Origin: a virus
IMG/VR virus record: IMGVR_UViG_3300047554_000303
Span: 27,621-91,620 of that record
Length of the DNA stretch: 64,000 nt
Reading direction: 5' to 3' (one strand)
This document shows positions 38,166 to 47,826 of this stretch, one piece after another (position 1 is the first letter of the stretch; every line of letters starts with the position of its first letter). The position numbers and the translations under genes were made by a program. The notes under the pieces were generated by a model. It was not told the DNA's origin. It searched no databases and worked only from the letters and a program-made list of their open reading frames with translations.

Positions 38166-38654
38166 TTACTCGGTTTTTGATTTGGCTACAGCGGTCTTCC
38201 ATCGGGCTACAAGAGCCTCTGTTAAATCGCCTAGCAGTTTCCACTCTACACGAGCTGAACCCAAAAGTCCACGAGCTGCAAACTCTTCGATAGTAATTTC
38301 GATAAGTTCCCGTGTGTAAACACGGTTGCCGTTTACTTTTTGCCCATTCAGTTGCTTTGAGCGGAGTCTGTAAGGAGCTACGGGGATGTATCCCTTTCGC
38401 TCCCACAGTCGGATGGTGACAATCTGCTTCTCTAGGGCCTGTGCTAGCGCTCCTACAGTAAACAGCTCTGTCTCCACTCCATTCAGGGTTTTAATAATTG
38501 GGTTTTCATCCCAACCATTAGACTCCCCGAAAGCTTGTGCACGCTTCTTCTGTGCGACAGGTGAGTCAGGACGGCGTGGCTTACGTGAGCCTGGGACGGT
38601 GTCCAGACCTTCAAACGCTTTGAGGATGTCCTCTTCGCTACGCATTCCTGGCAT
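38166..38654 (-). CDS. MerR-type HTH DNA-binding protein
   Basis: 162 residues. LFTVGALAQALEKQIVTIRL followed by WERKGYIPVAPYR (about 64-97) is a MerR-like helix-turn-helix with a wing. The N-terminal 1-60 is charged and disordered; the C-terminal helix (EFAARGLLG...) may dimerise. Lies in the replication region; perhaps a transcriptional regulator of replication genes. Confidence 0.75.
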   Translation of the reverse strand: MPGMRSEEDILKAFEGLDTVPGSRKPRRPDSPVAQKKRAQAFGESNGWDENPIIKTLNGVETELFTVGALAQALEKQIVTIRLWERKGYIPVAPYRLRSKQLNGQKVNGNRVYTRELIEITIEEFAARGLLGSARVEWKLLGDLTEALVARWKTAVAKSKTE

Positions 38655-38657
38655 AAG

Positions 38658-39098
38658 TTACTTCTTTGGTGTTCTCAGTGCCCATACAACAGTAGTAGGG
38701 AACATCTGGTCAATCTGCTCTTCGGTAATCTTGCCCTCGTAGTAAGCAGCCATGAGCGCATCTTCATCGATTACTCGCACCATCTTGTAGACCTCGTCTT
38801 CAAGACTCTGGGCTGTAATGATTTCTTCTGCGACAGTCTCGTCTAGCTTACGGGTAGCACGGCGCTGCTTCTCAAGACGAGTGACACCTTCAATAGGGGA
38901 GTCAAACTGGTAGAGCACATTGCCCTTCTCGTCTTCTTCGCCCTCAGCATCAAGCAAATCAAAAAGCTTGGTGCGCAATTCTTTTTTGCGCTCTTCTAGC
39001 GAGTCAATAGCTTGTGATAGCTTGATGTACTCACGGATTTGTGAGTCTGAATCATCTGGATTTGCGAACTCTCTTGGTTCGTCGATTGCCTTTGGCAT
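38658..39098 (-). CDS. Hypothetical coiled-coil protein
   Basis: 146 residues. First half a charged helix (QAIDSLEERKKELRTKLFDL); second half contains Lys/Arg pairs and helices. Reminiscent of recombination or replication accessory proteins in actinophages. No named family. Confidence 0.6.
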   Translation of the reverse strand: MPKAIDEPREFANPDDSDSQIREYIKLSQAIDSLEERKKELRTKLFDLLDAEGEEDEKGNVLYQFDSPIEGVTRLEKQRRATRKLDETVAEEIITAQSLEDEVYKMVRVIDEDALMAAYYEGKITEEQIDQMFPTTVVWALRTPKK

Positions 39099-39106
39099 GT
39101 TCCCTC

Positions 39107-40660
39107 CTACAGTAACTTATCCGTTAAGAAGTTTATAAGACTTCCTACAGTCAAGTCAACTCCTCCCTTGGAGTTTATACCCTCACCGTCAAGAATTGCG
39201 TTAGCAATGTTTGATTTCTGTCTCAGCGTGTCGTACTGTCGCTGCTCAATGCTTCCTTTGACAAGGATGTCTTGAATCGTGATAGTCGACCACGTACTTG
39301 ACGCCCTATTGATGCGGCCGTTTCTTTGCACAGCAAGACCAGCGCTCCAAGGCTGGTCATAATTGACAAGAAGATTAGACTGAGGCAAATCCACACCGTA
39401 ACCACCAGCATCACTACTGACAAGAACACGACAACTTGCACTAGATTGAAAATGGACTTTAGCTGACTCTTTTTCACTGGCGTTCATCCTTCCTGTGTAC
39501 GCCACTGCTTCATACCCTGAAGCATTCAACCTTGAGACTATCTCTTCTACTGACTTTATGTAGGAGCTGAATACAACAGCTTTGTAACTTGGGTCAATGT
39601 CTAAGTGGTCTTGTAGGTAGCTGATGGTGGCGTCTAACTTAGGGGCCTTGTTTAACTCGTCTAGCTTTTCTCCCAAAGAGTGAATGTAGGCGCTGCCTTT
39701 GCCTGAGTGAGCGGCAAATTCTGCAGCACTTGCTTGAAGAACCTGAGGACTAGAACAAAGCATTCTCATAGCGGTGATTCTGGACATGACTTGCCCCCGC
39801 ATCTCGTTCATCGGGTCATCAGCAGACAGCTGACCGTAGTGTGCAGCCAGGTTGAATGACGACCCAAATGTTTCACGAGCCTCTATTAAAAGCTCTAATA
39901 AGTCTGTAGCAATGTAGTCATACACTTTCTGAGCTTTTGAGTCCAAGGAAATTAAGAGCGGCTCTCGGTACACAGCGTCTGGTAGGTACGGCTTTACGTC
40001 TTCATCTTTCTGGGACTTACGTACAGCGTGGTCCGACAGAACTTTGTGAAGAGTAGCTAGATTTCGATAGCGCTGAACTCCGCCAAAGTGATTGCGGACG
40101 ATAAACGTCTGGTCAAACAAATCAAAACGACCTAGCACAGTAGAGTCTACAAACTGCATAATGCTGTAAATCTCTTCTGGCTTACCATTCTCAATAGGTG
40201 TACCTGTTAAAGCAAACCTGATTGGAATTGGCTTGGCTAGTTCTTTAACTCTTTTAGCTCTTTTGGCTCTAAAGCCTTTGATTGCAGTAGCTTCATCACA
40301 GACGATTGCTTTGAACGGAATGTGCCTGACAATTTCCCAGTCATTTACAATCTGCTCGTAATTCATGACGGTGTAGCTGTGGTTGTTGACCTGAGCATAC
40401 TGCTCGGCTCTTTGTTTAGGAGTGCCGTCAATAACTATGGCGGTCTTGTCTGTGAACTTGGCGACTTCTTTTTGCCACTGATACTTTAGGGAAGCTAGGC
40501 ACAGCACCAAGGTTGGCCCTTCGACTTCAAGCGCTTCAACTGCGGCGATGGTCATAGGGGTCTTTCCCAGACCCATTTCGTAAGCAACAAGCATGCGCTT
40601 GTTCTCAACCATCTTTGTGACGGCCTCAGTTTGGTATGGCTTGAGAGTTCCCGTAAACAT
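39107..40660 (-). CDS. SNF2/superfamily 2 DNA helicase
   Basis: 517 residues. Motif I EMGLGKTPMTIA (29-40 region), motif II with DEAT in VCDEATAIKG, motif III ALTGTPIENG, and C-terminal motifs V/VI (GGYGVDLPQSNLLVNYDQPW, RNGRINRASS). SNF2-like ATPase that translocates on dsDNA; may act in replication restart or strand annealing. Overlaps the primase gene by 35 bases. Confidence 0.88.
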   Translation of the reverse strand: MFTGTLKPYQTEAVTKMVENKRMLVAYEMGLGKTPMTIAAVEALEVEGPTLVLCLASLKYQWQKEVAKFTDKTAIVIDGTPKQRAEQYAQVNNHSYTVMNYEQIVNDWEIVRHIPFKAIVCDEATAIKGFRAKRAKRVKELAKPIPIRFALTGTPIENGKPEEIYSIMQFVDSTVLGRFDLFDQTFIVRNHFGGVQRYRNLATLHKVLSDHAVRKSQKDEDVKPYLPDAVYREPLLISLDSKAQKVYDYIATDLLELLIEARETFGSSFNLAAHYGQLSADDPMNEMRGQVMSRITAMRMLCSSPQVLQASAAEFAAHSGKGSAYIHSLGEKLDELNKAPKLDATISYLQDHLDIDPSYKAVVFSSYIKSVEEIVSRLNASGYEAVAYTGRMNASEKESAKVHFQSSASCRVLVSSDAGGYGVDLPQSNLLVNYDQPWSAGLAVQRNGRINRASSTWSTITIQDILVKGSIEQRQYDTLRQKSNIANAILDGEGINSKGGVDLTVGSLINFLTDKLL

Positions 40661-41633
40661 ATGCTGATTCGCCTAGTATTGCAGACTTGGCGTTCTCAAT
40701 ACCCCACTGAATCTCGTCGTTGGTCATGTCGCCTGGGTCCTTCTTACCGCTGTCACCGTAGTTGAAGAAGAACAGGTTCATACCAAACTTACGAGCCCAG
40801 ATACGCATTTGGTCGCTGGCTTTCTTTCCAGCAGAGTCAATGTTGGGGTTATCGAACGCCGCAATTACTTTCTCTGAATACCGCAGAAGTTTCGCCTGCT
40901 CTTCGCTGACGATAGCTCCGCATGTTGCGACTGCTCCTTCGTATCCTGCACTATAAATTCTTAAACAGTCTAATGGAGATTCTACAACTATGGCGATATC
41001 CTCACGCTGAATCTCGCCACCGAACAAAGTCTTAGACTTCTGAAGTCCTGCTGGGCGATTCTTAAACGTGCGGTCAACAGTTCCCTTTTCTTGCCAGCCC
41101 ATCAACTTCTGGAAGTGAGGTTCACGAAGAGGGAGAATCCAGGTAGAAGTGTTGCGGTTCCACTGAACCCCGTACTTGATTGCTGCTTCTCGTGTTATTT
41201 GACGGGCTTCAAGAGCTTCGTCTGGAGGTGATACGTAAATTGCTAACCGTGCTTCTGACATAGGGACTGGGCGGGGAGGCGGAGAGATGTACTGAGGTAT
41301 CTTCCCTAGAGCTTGCTTTAGCTCTTCGATGGTTACCTCAATGGCACCTGCTAGCCACTTGTTGCCCATGTTGTAGTCGTACTGGGCTGGGACTCCATCC
41401 CATGACGGGGTGTAGAACTCTTTTACATCGCAGACAAGCTGTACTAGGTTGCCTTTATAACCACAGGAAAAACAAATGTGCTGCCCTGAGGTCAAGTGAA
41501 TAAACCACGAAGGGTTGTGGTCAGGGTCTCCTGTAATACGCTCGTGCATTGGGCAGAGCGCTTGGGCGTTCTCCCCACGGTCTTGATACTCAATCTCTAG
41601 TGCTTCAAGAGCCTTCTCTACGTTGTGGTTCAT
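40626..41633 (-). CDS. DnaG-like primase
   Basis: 335 residues from the ATG at 41633, which overlaps the helicase stop (ATGA). The CHC2 zinc finger is C27-x2-H30 ... C54-x2-C57 (LCPMH, CFSCG). The TOPRIM domain includes the glutamate in VVESPLDC and the acidic pair in AFDNPNIDSAG. Synthesises RNA primers for lagging-strand replication; works with the DnaB-like helicase encoded just upstream. Confidence 0.87.
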   Translation of the reverse strand: MNHNVEKALEALEIEYQDRGENAQALCPMHERITGDPDHNPSWFIHLTSGQHICFSCGYKGNLVQLVCDVKEFYTPSWDGVPAQYDYNMGNKWLAGAIEVTIEELKQALGKIPQYISPPPRPVPMSEARLAIYVSPPDEALEARQITREAAIKYGVQWNRNTSTWILPLREPHFQKLMGWQEKGTVDRTFKNRPAGLQKSKTLFGGEIQREDIAIVVESPLDCLRIYSAGYEGAVATCGAIVSEEQAKLLRYSEKVIAAFDNPNIDSAGKKASDQMRIWARKFGMNLFFFNYGDSGKKDPGDMTNDEIQWGIENAKSAILGESAYVYGNSQAIPN

Positions 41634-42880
41634 ACCATGCCCCATGGCGAGCAGAACTTGCAAGTAGCTGCCTTGGACTCGTCGTGGAAACAGCCAGTGT
41701 CCCAGTTCCAAGTAATTGAGGTCTCACTTGGTGGGCAGTTACGTGACTGGACAATCTTTAGAAGGCGCATGTTTTCGTCTTCCTCAATTGGCTCAAGACC
41801 AAGGATTACGTCAGAGTCCTGGAAGAACGAAGACGAGTAACCGATAGAGTCGGCGGTAACTTTTCCACCACGCATCTTCCAGAGCAGAGTCTGGGTGGTA
41901 ATGACCACGGGGATGTCTAGCTTCTGAGCCACACGCTTTAGTCCACGGGTGATGTTGGTCAGTGCCTGAGGGGTGTTTGCCTCACCAGTCACTTGGTCTA
42001 GCATCAGGTACACACCGTCAACGAATAGCACGTCTGGGTTTAGCTGCTCTGCCTTAGCAACCAGCGAGTCAATGGTCAAGCCGTTGATGGCATCCACAAA
42101 GTGTAGCGGCTGCTTATCCTTCAGCTCTTCGGTGAAGTTACGAGCACGGTCTTCTTCAGAAGCTGTCAGCTGACCACGGCGCAGGCGGTTGCTTGAAACG
42201 TGCGATGCCATAGCTAGGTAACGCTGCTCTTGCTCGTGGTTGTTCATCTCAAACGACTGGTACATAGGAACCAAGCCAGCTTCGTGAACGTTTGCAGCCA
42301 TACGTAGAGCAATCTGGGACTTACCAGTTTTAGGAGGCGCAATCATGGTGATTAGCTGGCCACCCTGCAAGCCTGCAGTTGCTTCGTCAATCTTCTCAAA
42401 ACCAGTAGGGACTCCCAGAAGCTTGTGGTTCTGCAGCGTCTCATAGTCTTCCCAGAACTTGTCTGAGTTCTTGGTGACGTCAATGTGAGTCGTACCTACG
42501 ACACCTTGAGCGTTGACCAACGTAATGGTCTTGCTCATTTCGGTAAGGGCAGACTCGTGGTCGTTCTGAGTCATCTTGTCCACAACCAGCTCAAGACCAT
42601 TACGGGTCAAGCGGTTGCGACGGAACTCCACCATCTTGTCGATTAGGTATTCAAGGTTATCTTCAACCTTGATGGCTCGGAAGTTAGGGAAGTTATCGGT
42701 GACGGCAATAATTGACGGCACTTCACGGTAGTTGGCGTAGTGCTCACGAACGAACTTCCAGACACGACGTAGGTCGTCGTCCACAATCCACTCGTCGCTA
42801 ATGCCCTGCTCAATAACAGGAATGATTACTCGGTCAGCAATTACTTTGCTAACTAACCGATATTCGTTGTCGTATGCCAT
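41630..42880 (-). CDS. DnaB-like replicative helicase
   Basis: 416 residues. N-terminal helical domain 1-120. RecA-like motor: Walker A APPKTGKSQ near 178-186, Walker B VLFVDGVYLM near 284-293, and a Q-motif-like end. C-terminal CKFCSPW suggests one Cys pair. Hexameric 5'-3' DNA helicase. Coupled with the primase gene. Confidence 0.85.
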   Translation of the reverse strand: MAYDNEYRLVSKVIADRVIIPVIEQGISDEWIVDDDLRRVWKFVREHYANYREVPSIIAVTDNFPNFRAIKVEDNLEYLIDKMVEFRRNRLTRNGLELVVDKMTQNDHESALTEMSKTITLVNAQGVVGTTHIDVTKNSDKFWEDYETLQNHKLLGVPTGFEKIDEATAGLQGGQLITMIAPPKTGKSQIALRMAANVHEAGLVPMYQSFEMNNHEQEQRYLAMASHVSSNRLRRGQLTASEEDRARNFTEELKDKQPLHFVDAINGLTIDSLVAKAEQLNPDVLFVDGVYLMLDQVTGEANTPQALTNITRGLKRVAQKLDIPVVITTQTLLWKMRGGKVTADSIGYSSSFFQDSDVILGLEPIEEDENMRLLKIVQSRNCPPSETSITWNWDTGCFHDESKAATCKFCSPWGMV

Positions 42881-42899
42881 CTGCCCTCCACAGGAACTA

Positions 42900-43319
42900 T
42901 TACAAGTTGTTTAGGTCTAAGCCCCAAGACCCATATCTTGCAACTTGGTTCGGTAAATCTATCACAGCTTTTAAGTTTGGTCGGTAGGGCAACTCACTAA
43001 CTAAGTCTTGAAAGCTATCGTACAGCTCGGCGTAGTTAAACGGGTTACCACCACGGTTGTCTAAACGTGCCATCAGCTTGTCTACGTCTGCTTGCACCCA
43101 GCCATCAGCTGAGAAAGCCGCCAGCTCAATTGCCAGCCCGTAGTTGAACGATGCGTTCCACAGTTTAGAGAGTTGAGCGTTGTTCAATCCTGTAACAGTG
43201 CGAGAGGTCTTGGACTTACCAAAGACGCCCTTCGTGGTGTTAACGTCGGACTGAACCACGACATCAATAGTGACAATGATTCGTGGAGGAGTCTCGTTAG
43301 AGATGTCCCCATTAATCAT
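42900..43319 (-). CDS. Hypothetical protein in replication operon
   Basis: 139 residues. Strand-like start (PPRIIVTIDVVVQSDVNTTK), helical rest. One-base overlap with the upstream SWIM gene. No family recognised. Confidence 0.65.
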   Translation of the reverse strand: MINGDISNETPPRIIVTIDVVVQSDVNTTKGVFGKSKTSRTVTGLNNAQLSKLWNASFNYGLAIELAAFSADGWVQADVDKLMARLDNRGGNPFNYAELYDSFQDLVSELPYRPNLKAVIDLPNQVARYGSWGLDLNNL

Positions 43320-43624
43320 TAAAGAACTTCGACTTTTGCGTACTTGATGATGAACTCTCGGAAAGCCTCAGCGCTCGCCATTGCAGCGTCTGCCTCTTCT
43401 TCCTCAATCTCCACAGGGATGTGCACGGTGTAGTGACCGTTGTTAGCATCCATGACTTCTCTGACACGCTTGATGTGGGCGCACTTGCCCTTAGCCTTAC
43501 CCGCCTTGCAGTTGCAGCGAGCCTGGTATGGGCGCAGAGAGTCAACCTCAACCTCTGCGATGCCTTCATCACCTAGAAATAGCTGGACAGTTCTCCAGTC
43601 ACTCAGCATAGTTGCGTCTTTCAT
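43319..43624 (-). CDS. SWIM-type zinc-finger protein
   Basis: 101 residues. RCNCKAGKAKGKCAHIKRV (about 36-54) has the CxC-x(n)-CxH pattern of SWIM zinc fingers, which mediate DNA or protein contacts in recombination and transposase-associated proteins. Acidic C-terminal half. Next to the helicase loader. Confidence 0.7.
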   Translation of the reverse strand: MKDATMLSDWRTVQLFLGDEGIAEVEVDSLRPYQARCNCKAGKAKGKCAHIKRVREVMDANNGHYTVHIPVEIEEEEADAAMASAEAFREFIIKYAKVEVL

Positions 43625-44346
43625 TAGTTCCTCCTCAGGTCCTTAGTTCCAATTATTACACGATTGAAAGCTTCAAATACGAAACTTCCCATTGCTTCTC
43701 CATATTTTCTTCCCCACTGCTCGCGGGTCAGGTTTGTCGTCACGATTGTTGGTAGCCCTTTGTCGTAACGAGAACGCAGCAGTTCGTCAAAACCAGCTAC
43801 GTTGTAGTCGGACGACAACTCTTTGCCCAAGTCGTCCAGCACTAGCACGCGGACGTTCAGGTGGTCAAACTTCGACCTGCCGTGCAGTCCTTCCAGAACG
43901 TAGTTAAGCTCACGACGCTGCTCTGGCTCAGCATCAATCAACGCCTTCTTGCGGTAGATAAAGTCTGGGACTGTCATGTAGTAAATCGGACGAGTCTTAA
44001 TTCCGTAGTCTTCAGTCTTGTACTTGAAAATCTCACGGGACTTCTGCTCGTCTTCTGGCAACGCACGGACTAGCTCAGTCAACGCCATTACAGCGTGGGT
44101 GGTCTTACCCAGTCCAGGTGCTCCGTCAAACAACAGCCCGACACCAGTCTTACCAAGACCTCCAATAGTCTTGATTACCTTGCCCGTGATTACGTCGTCA
44201 ATCCAGTCTTCAATCTCAGGAGCAAATGTCCCGATGCGCTTCTCAACATCCTTCGGGTCTAGCCCTAAGAAGCGGTGAGGGATGTTTGACTCTGATAGAA
44301 GCCAGCGACGCTTTAGCAAGCTAAGTGTCCCTAGGTCATATGGCAT
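43624..44346 (-). CDS. DnaC-like helicase loader ATPase
   Basis: 240 residues. AAA+ Walker A GAPGLGKTTH near 75-84, Walker B LVLDDLGKE near 153-161, sensor 1 in TNLTREQW, and an arginine in the DLRRN tail. Loads the DnaB-like helicase on DNA. One-base overlap with the SWIM gene. Confidence 0.85.
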   Translation of the reverse strand: MPYDLGTLSLLKRRWLLSESNIPHRFLGLDPKDVEKRIGTFAPEIEDWIDDVITGKVIKTIGGLGKTGVGLLFDGAPGLGKTTHAVMALTELVRALPEDEQKSREIFKYKTEDYGIKTRPIYYMTVPDFIYRKKALIDAEPEQRRELNYVLEGLHGRSKFDHLNVRVLVLDDLGKELSSDYNVAGFDELLRSRYDKGLPTIVTTNLTREQWGRKYGEAMGSFVFEAFNRVIIGTKDLRRN

Positions 44347-45325
44347 TTTTCCTCCTCAATTTGTCTTCGTAGTTACTCATTGCCAAACGCCCTGGCATTG
44401 AGTTGTCGAAGCGACGCCCATCAGAAGCATACACAAACTCTGACGGATTTACCAAATCCAACTCTTCGGTGGTGGGTGCTGAACGCTCTGGCAGTCCTAG
44501 GTTGCGCAAAGCTTGGTCGTAGTGTGCGGCAAAAGACTTCAAGAATCTACCCACGATGTACTGAGGCTTGTCGACACCTTCACGCTGAAGCCAAGGGTCT
44601 TCAAAGAAGATTTTCATAATCTCTAGCTCAATCAAAGCGTTGCTGTCGTAGTCCTTGCGCATCTTCGATAGCGCACCACGAACCTTCTCGGTGTTGACTA
44701 GGTTAGGAACTCCAGGGATGGTTCGGTAGACCCTAGAAGAAAACTCTGAGGCTACGTCTGCTGTAGTCCAGTCTTCCTGTGGTCTCTGGTTTCTAGTTTT
44801 TGGGTTTCTCTTGCTTGCTACAGGTCCAGCAGCCTTAGCTACTAGCTCGTCCTCAAACAAGCCAAAGCCACCAACGTCATCATCATCTTTCCAACGATTA
44901 ACCAAAATGAATGGTCTCCTCTTCTCCTCTTTTGTGCCGTCAGGCACTAAATAAGACGTAGTCTTATTTACTTTTAAGTCATTACTAATAATACTGATAT
45001 TACCTGTTACAGCTGTTGACCCCACATTTTTGTGGGATGGTTCTTCAGTCCACCCCACAGTTTTGTGGGATGGTGAAATCAGCGAATAATGGCTGAAAGA
45101 GAACTTTCCAAGGTTGCGTTTTGTGCGCACCGTCTCAACTAGACTGGCAGCTTCAAGACCACGCAGTCCACGTCGAATTGACTCTTCAGAACACTGGGCA
45201 TAGCGGGCCAGTTCCGCAACAGTCACCTTGACTTTGCTGCCTTTAGAGAGCGTGCAAAGTATGTCAAGCAAGCGGTACTCACTTGCCGACAATGGTGTAA
45301 AGAATTTTTCCTCAGCCGTACACAT
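44336..45325 (-). CDS. Winged-helix replication protein
   Basis: 329 residues. N-terminal 12-75 is a winged helix (LSASEYRLLDILCTLSKGSK then LARYAQCSEESIRRGLRGLE). The middle is a charged linker; C-terminal helical domain (ADVASEFSSRVYRT, then LIELEIMKIFF). Its place upstream of the loader suggests an initiator or origin-binding role, as in DnaD/replication initiation proteins of phages. Confidence 0.7.
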   Translation of the reverse strand: MCTAEEKFFTPLSASEYRLLDILCTLSKGSKVKVTVAELARYAQCSEESIRRGLRGLEAASLVETVRTKRNLGKFSFSHYSLISPSHKTVGWTEEPSHKNVGSTAVTGNISIISNDLKVNKTTSYLVPDGTKEEKRRPFILVNRWKDDDDVGGFGLFEDELVAKAAGPVASKRNPKTRNQRPQEDWTTADVASEFSSRVYRTIPGVPNLVNTEKVRGALSKMRKDYDSNALIELEIMKIFFEDPWLQREGVDKPQYIVGRFLKSFAAHYDQALRNLGLPERSAPTTEELDLVNPSEFVYASDGRRFDNSMPGRLAMSNYEDKLRRKNAI

Positions 45326-45336
45326 AGACAGCTATA

Positions 45337-45588
45337 TTAGCGTCTTAGTGAATTATTGATTACAACTGGTCGATTAATTAGCTTTAGGAAAGAGGCAGTT
45401 AAGAAGGCAGAGGCCAGAGTTAGCAAGGCTAACTGCACTTCGTAGTAGCCCATAAAATACAGCGACACGCCAGACGAGGCAAGTCCTGTTAGGAGGCGAA
45501 GAAAGGGACGGTCAAATAGCATCGCAACTAACTCAGTCACGTACCCTGCAACCATCCCAGCGATAATTACAGAGATTAGTAGGTCCAT
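45337..45588 (-). CDS. Small membrane protein
   Basis: 83 residues with three hydrophobic segments (about 3-20, 29-48, 50-70). C-terminus basic (INNSLRR). Located between the tail-fiber and replication genes; a second-holin role is possible but it is not in the lysis cassette. Could also be a superinfection-exclusion protein. Confidence 0.6.
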   Translation of the reverse strand: MDLLISVIIAGMVAGYVTELVAMLFDRPFLRLLTGLASSGVSLYFMGYYEVQLALLTLASAFLTASFLKLINRPVVINNSLRR

Positions 45589-45597
45589 AAGGACAGC

Positions 45598-47826
45598 TTA
45601 GTAGGTAATCTTGGCTTTCTCTAAGCCATCCAAAGTGAATACTTTGTACGAGGTTGTTACGGGCAGATATTTTTCAATCTCGTTTAGCAGCCTTGAGAGA
45701 CGGGCGCTCTTGACAGGGTAAACATACGACTCTGACTGGTGTGCGGTTCCGTACCAACCTGCGCCTGACGTGCCTGGCAGAGAGCCATCGAAGTAGTCAG
45801 TTGCACCAAGCGACTGCTCAATCTGGGCAGCATCAAAGTCGACTGCGGAGGTGCCGTCCACAATCTCCACACGAGCCTCTAGCTTTACATCCACTGAGGT
45901 GACTGGAACAAACAACGACACGGAGTAGCGAGCCCAGTTGTCGGTCAAGGTAACATCAGCTTCGGCAGTTGCTACTACGGCGTCAGTGGCGCTGTTGAGG
46001 GCGCTTAACACCAAGGTAGCCGCCTGAGTACCGCTGGCTAGCTGTGCATAAATGGAGAAGGTGTAAAAATTTCCCAGGTTTGGAATGCCGCCTGAAGTCT
46101 CTGTACTAAGGACAGTTGTTCCTGAGGCGAGAGGGGTGACACGAAGCGCATTAAGCCCTGAGTTCACTCCTACTAAAGTAGAGCCAACCTGCTCGCTGTC
46201 TTCTGCGACCACATCCCAAGGAGTTCCAGTCGGTATAAACGAAGGGTTCTTTACCCAGTTAGTCTTAGTCGGCTTCAAGGTCACCCAGATGCAACGTGCG
46301 TCTCGGTAGTCGCCGCTGAGGTCAGTGGTGAGCTGCAAGGCATCGACGTAAACCGTGCCAGTGTCTCCAAAGACAAGTTCTACAGCCGCATAGGTAGCAG
46401 AGTCGGCATAGCGCCAAGTGCTGAGCTGAGCAGTACCAGAAGTAATAAGCTCGCTAGAAGTGGCAGTAGCAGTTCTAGCAAAAGAAACAGTGGTGTCAGT
46501 TACAGCGGTGACTGTGTAGGTGCCGTTTAGGTCGTCCGTGTTATTAAAGATAAAAATAGAATCCCCAATAACAAACGGGTGAAGACCATCAAAAGTAATA
46601 GTGGTAACTGAGCTGGTGGCTTCATACGCTGTAATAGTCTTGCTGTACCCAGGAGCAAATGCCTGCATACTTCCAGTGCCCCATGAAGTGGTGGCGCTGT
46701 ATGCAGTTCCCGTAGATGTGGCAATCTTTTCTCCAAGGTAATTGAACCAGTGAATCTTGGGTGTAATAGACATAGTGCCTGTTACAGTCGCAGCCTTGAA
46801 GCTAAACAAGTACTTGGTGCCGTTAGTTACTGGGGCACCCAACTTAATAGGGTCAGTCTGACCGTTGATGATTGAAGCGCCTGCAGTTCCTACTACGGCT
46901 TTTCCAACGTACATGGTGTCACAGGAGGCAGACTCGCCTGAGTAAATACCAGAGCCATCAGCCGTTAGAGTCACGCCGTTTAGAGGCTGCCAAGAACCTG
47001 TGCCCTTGTAAAACGAGCTGTCTTCAATTGACAGGAGAATGTTTGGCGAGGTAGTAATCTCTGGCTCGTAACCTGAGACTGCTTCAACAAAAGCGCCCAG
47101 ACCAACTAGTGTGCCCTTGCGCTGGTACGCGTACACAGCTTCACGGACAGACTTGATGTGGGTTTGAGTTACAGTCTGAAGTTCTGGGGTGACTCCTAGC
47201 TCAAGGCTCTTTAGCGCCAAAGCAGTAGCGCTGCCGTAGTCACCGTAAGTCTCAGGGTGAAGCAGTTCAATGTAAGTCAGTAACTCGTCATAAGTAAACG
47301 AGAAGGACTCTAAAAACTTTGAAAGGTCGGAGTCGTAATCCACAGGGTCAAATGGTGAACGACCAGTTCCTGTAATAACTCGTGGAAGTAGCTCCATGAG
47401 CTTTCTGTGAGAAGTCTTGTCACCGATTGCGGTTGCGCCAAACTGTTTTGGCACAAGAACGGCTGCTTCTCCTGCAACTACCCATGAGTCGTCTGCGTCT
47501 AGTAGCCACACCCTGTAATAGGCGTACTTTCCTGAAACTAGCTGGGTGTTGTCTACGAACTGGTTCTGACCCTTTAGCTCATCTGAGTTTGGGTCATTGA
47601 AAGTCCAATCAAGAAGACGAAGACCGTCTTCAGGAGTTTCTGGCAAGTGGTTCTGGTTGCGCAGTAGTCGGAAAGCGGAGTAAGGGCTTTGAGAAGGTAC
47701 CCAGTTAAGTAGAACAGTGTCGTACCACAGTGCTTTAGCAGTCAGTGGTTCAACGGAGTAAGGTAAGTTGGACGCTTGACCGTACCGTGCGCCAGCGCCA
47801 TAAATTACGTTACCGTAAATAGCCAT
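45598..47826 (-). CDS. Baseplate/tail fiber protein, gpI-like N-terminus
   Basis: 742 residues. N-terminal 1-260 resembles tail-protein-I-type baseplate proteins (DLSKFLESFSFTYDELLTYI, HPETYGDYGSATALALKSLE). About 270-690 holds two or more beta-sandwich, carbohydrate-binding-like modules (TTVSFARTATATSSEL, SLFVPVTSVDVKLEARVEIV). Likely links wedge to fiber and helps bind the host surface. Confidence 0.75.
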   Translation of the reverse strand: MAIYGNVIYGAGARYGQASNLPYSVEPLTAKALWYDTVLLNWVPSQSPYSAFRLLRNQNHLPETPEDGLRLLDWTFNDPNSDELKGQNQFVDNTQLVSGKYAYYRVWLLDADDSWVVAGEAAVLVPKQFGATAIGDKTSHRKLMELLPRVITGTGRSPFDPVDYDSDLSKFLESFSFTYDELLTYIELLHPETYGDYGSATALALKSLELGVTPELQTVTQTHIKSVREAVYAYQRKGTLVGLGAFVEAVSGYEPEITTSPNILLSIEDSSFYKGTGSWQPLNGVTLTADGSGIYSGESASCDTMYVGKAVVGTAGASIINGQTDPIKLGAPVTNGTKYLFSFKAATVTGTMSITPKIHWFNYLGEKIATSTGTAYSATTSWGTGSMQAFAPGYSKTITAYEATSSVTTITFDGLHPFVIGDSIFIFNNTDDLNGTYTVTAVTDTTVSFARTATATSSELITSGTAQLSTWRYADSATYAAVELVFGDTGTVYVDALQLTTDLSGDYRDARCIWVTLKPTKTNWVKNPSFIPTGTPWDVVAEDSEQVGSTLVGVNSGLNALRVTPLASGTTVLSTETSGGIPNLGNFYTFSIYAQLASGTQAATLVLSALNSATDAVVATAEADVTLTDNWARYSVSLFVPVTSVDVKLEARVEIVDGTSAVDFDAAQIEQSLGATDYFDGSLPGTSGAGWYGTAHQSESYVYPVKSARLSRLLNEIEKYLPVTTSYKVFTLDGLEKAKITY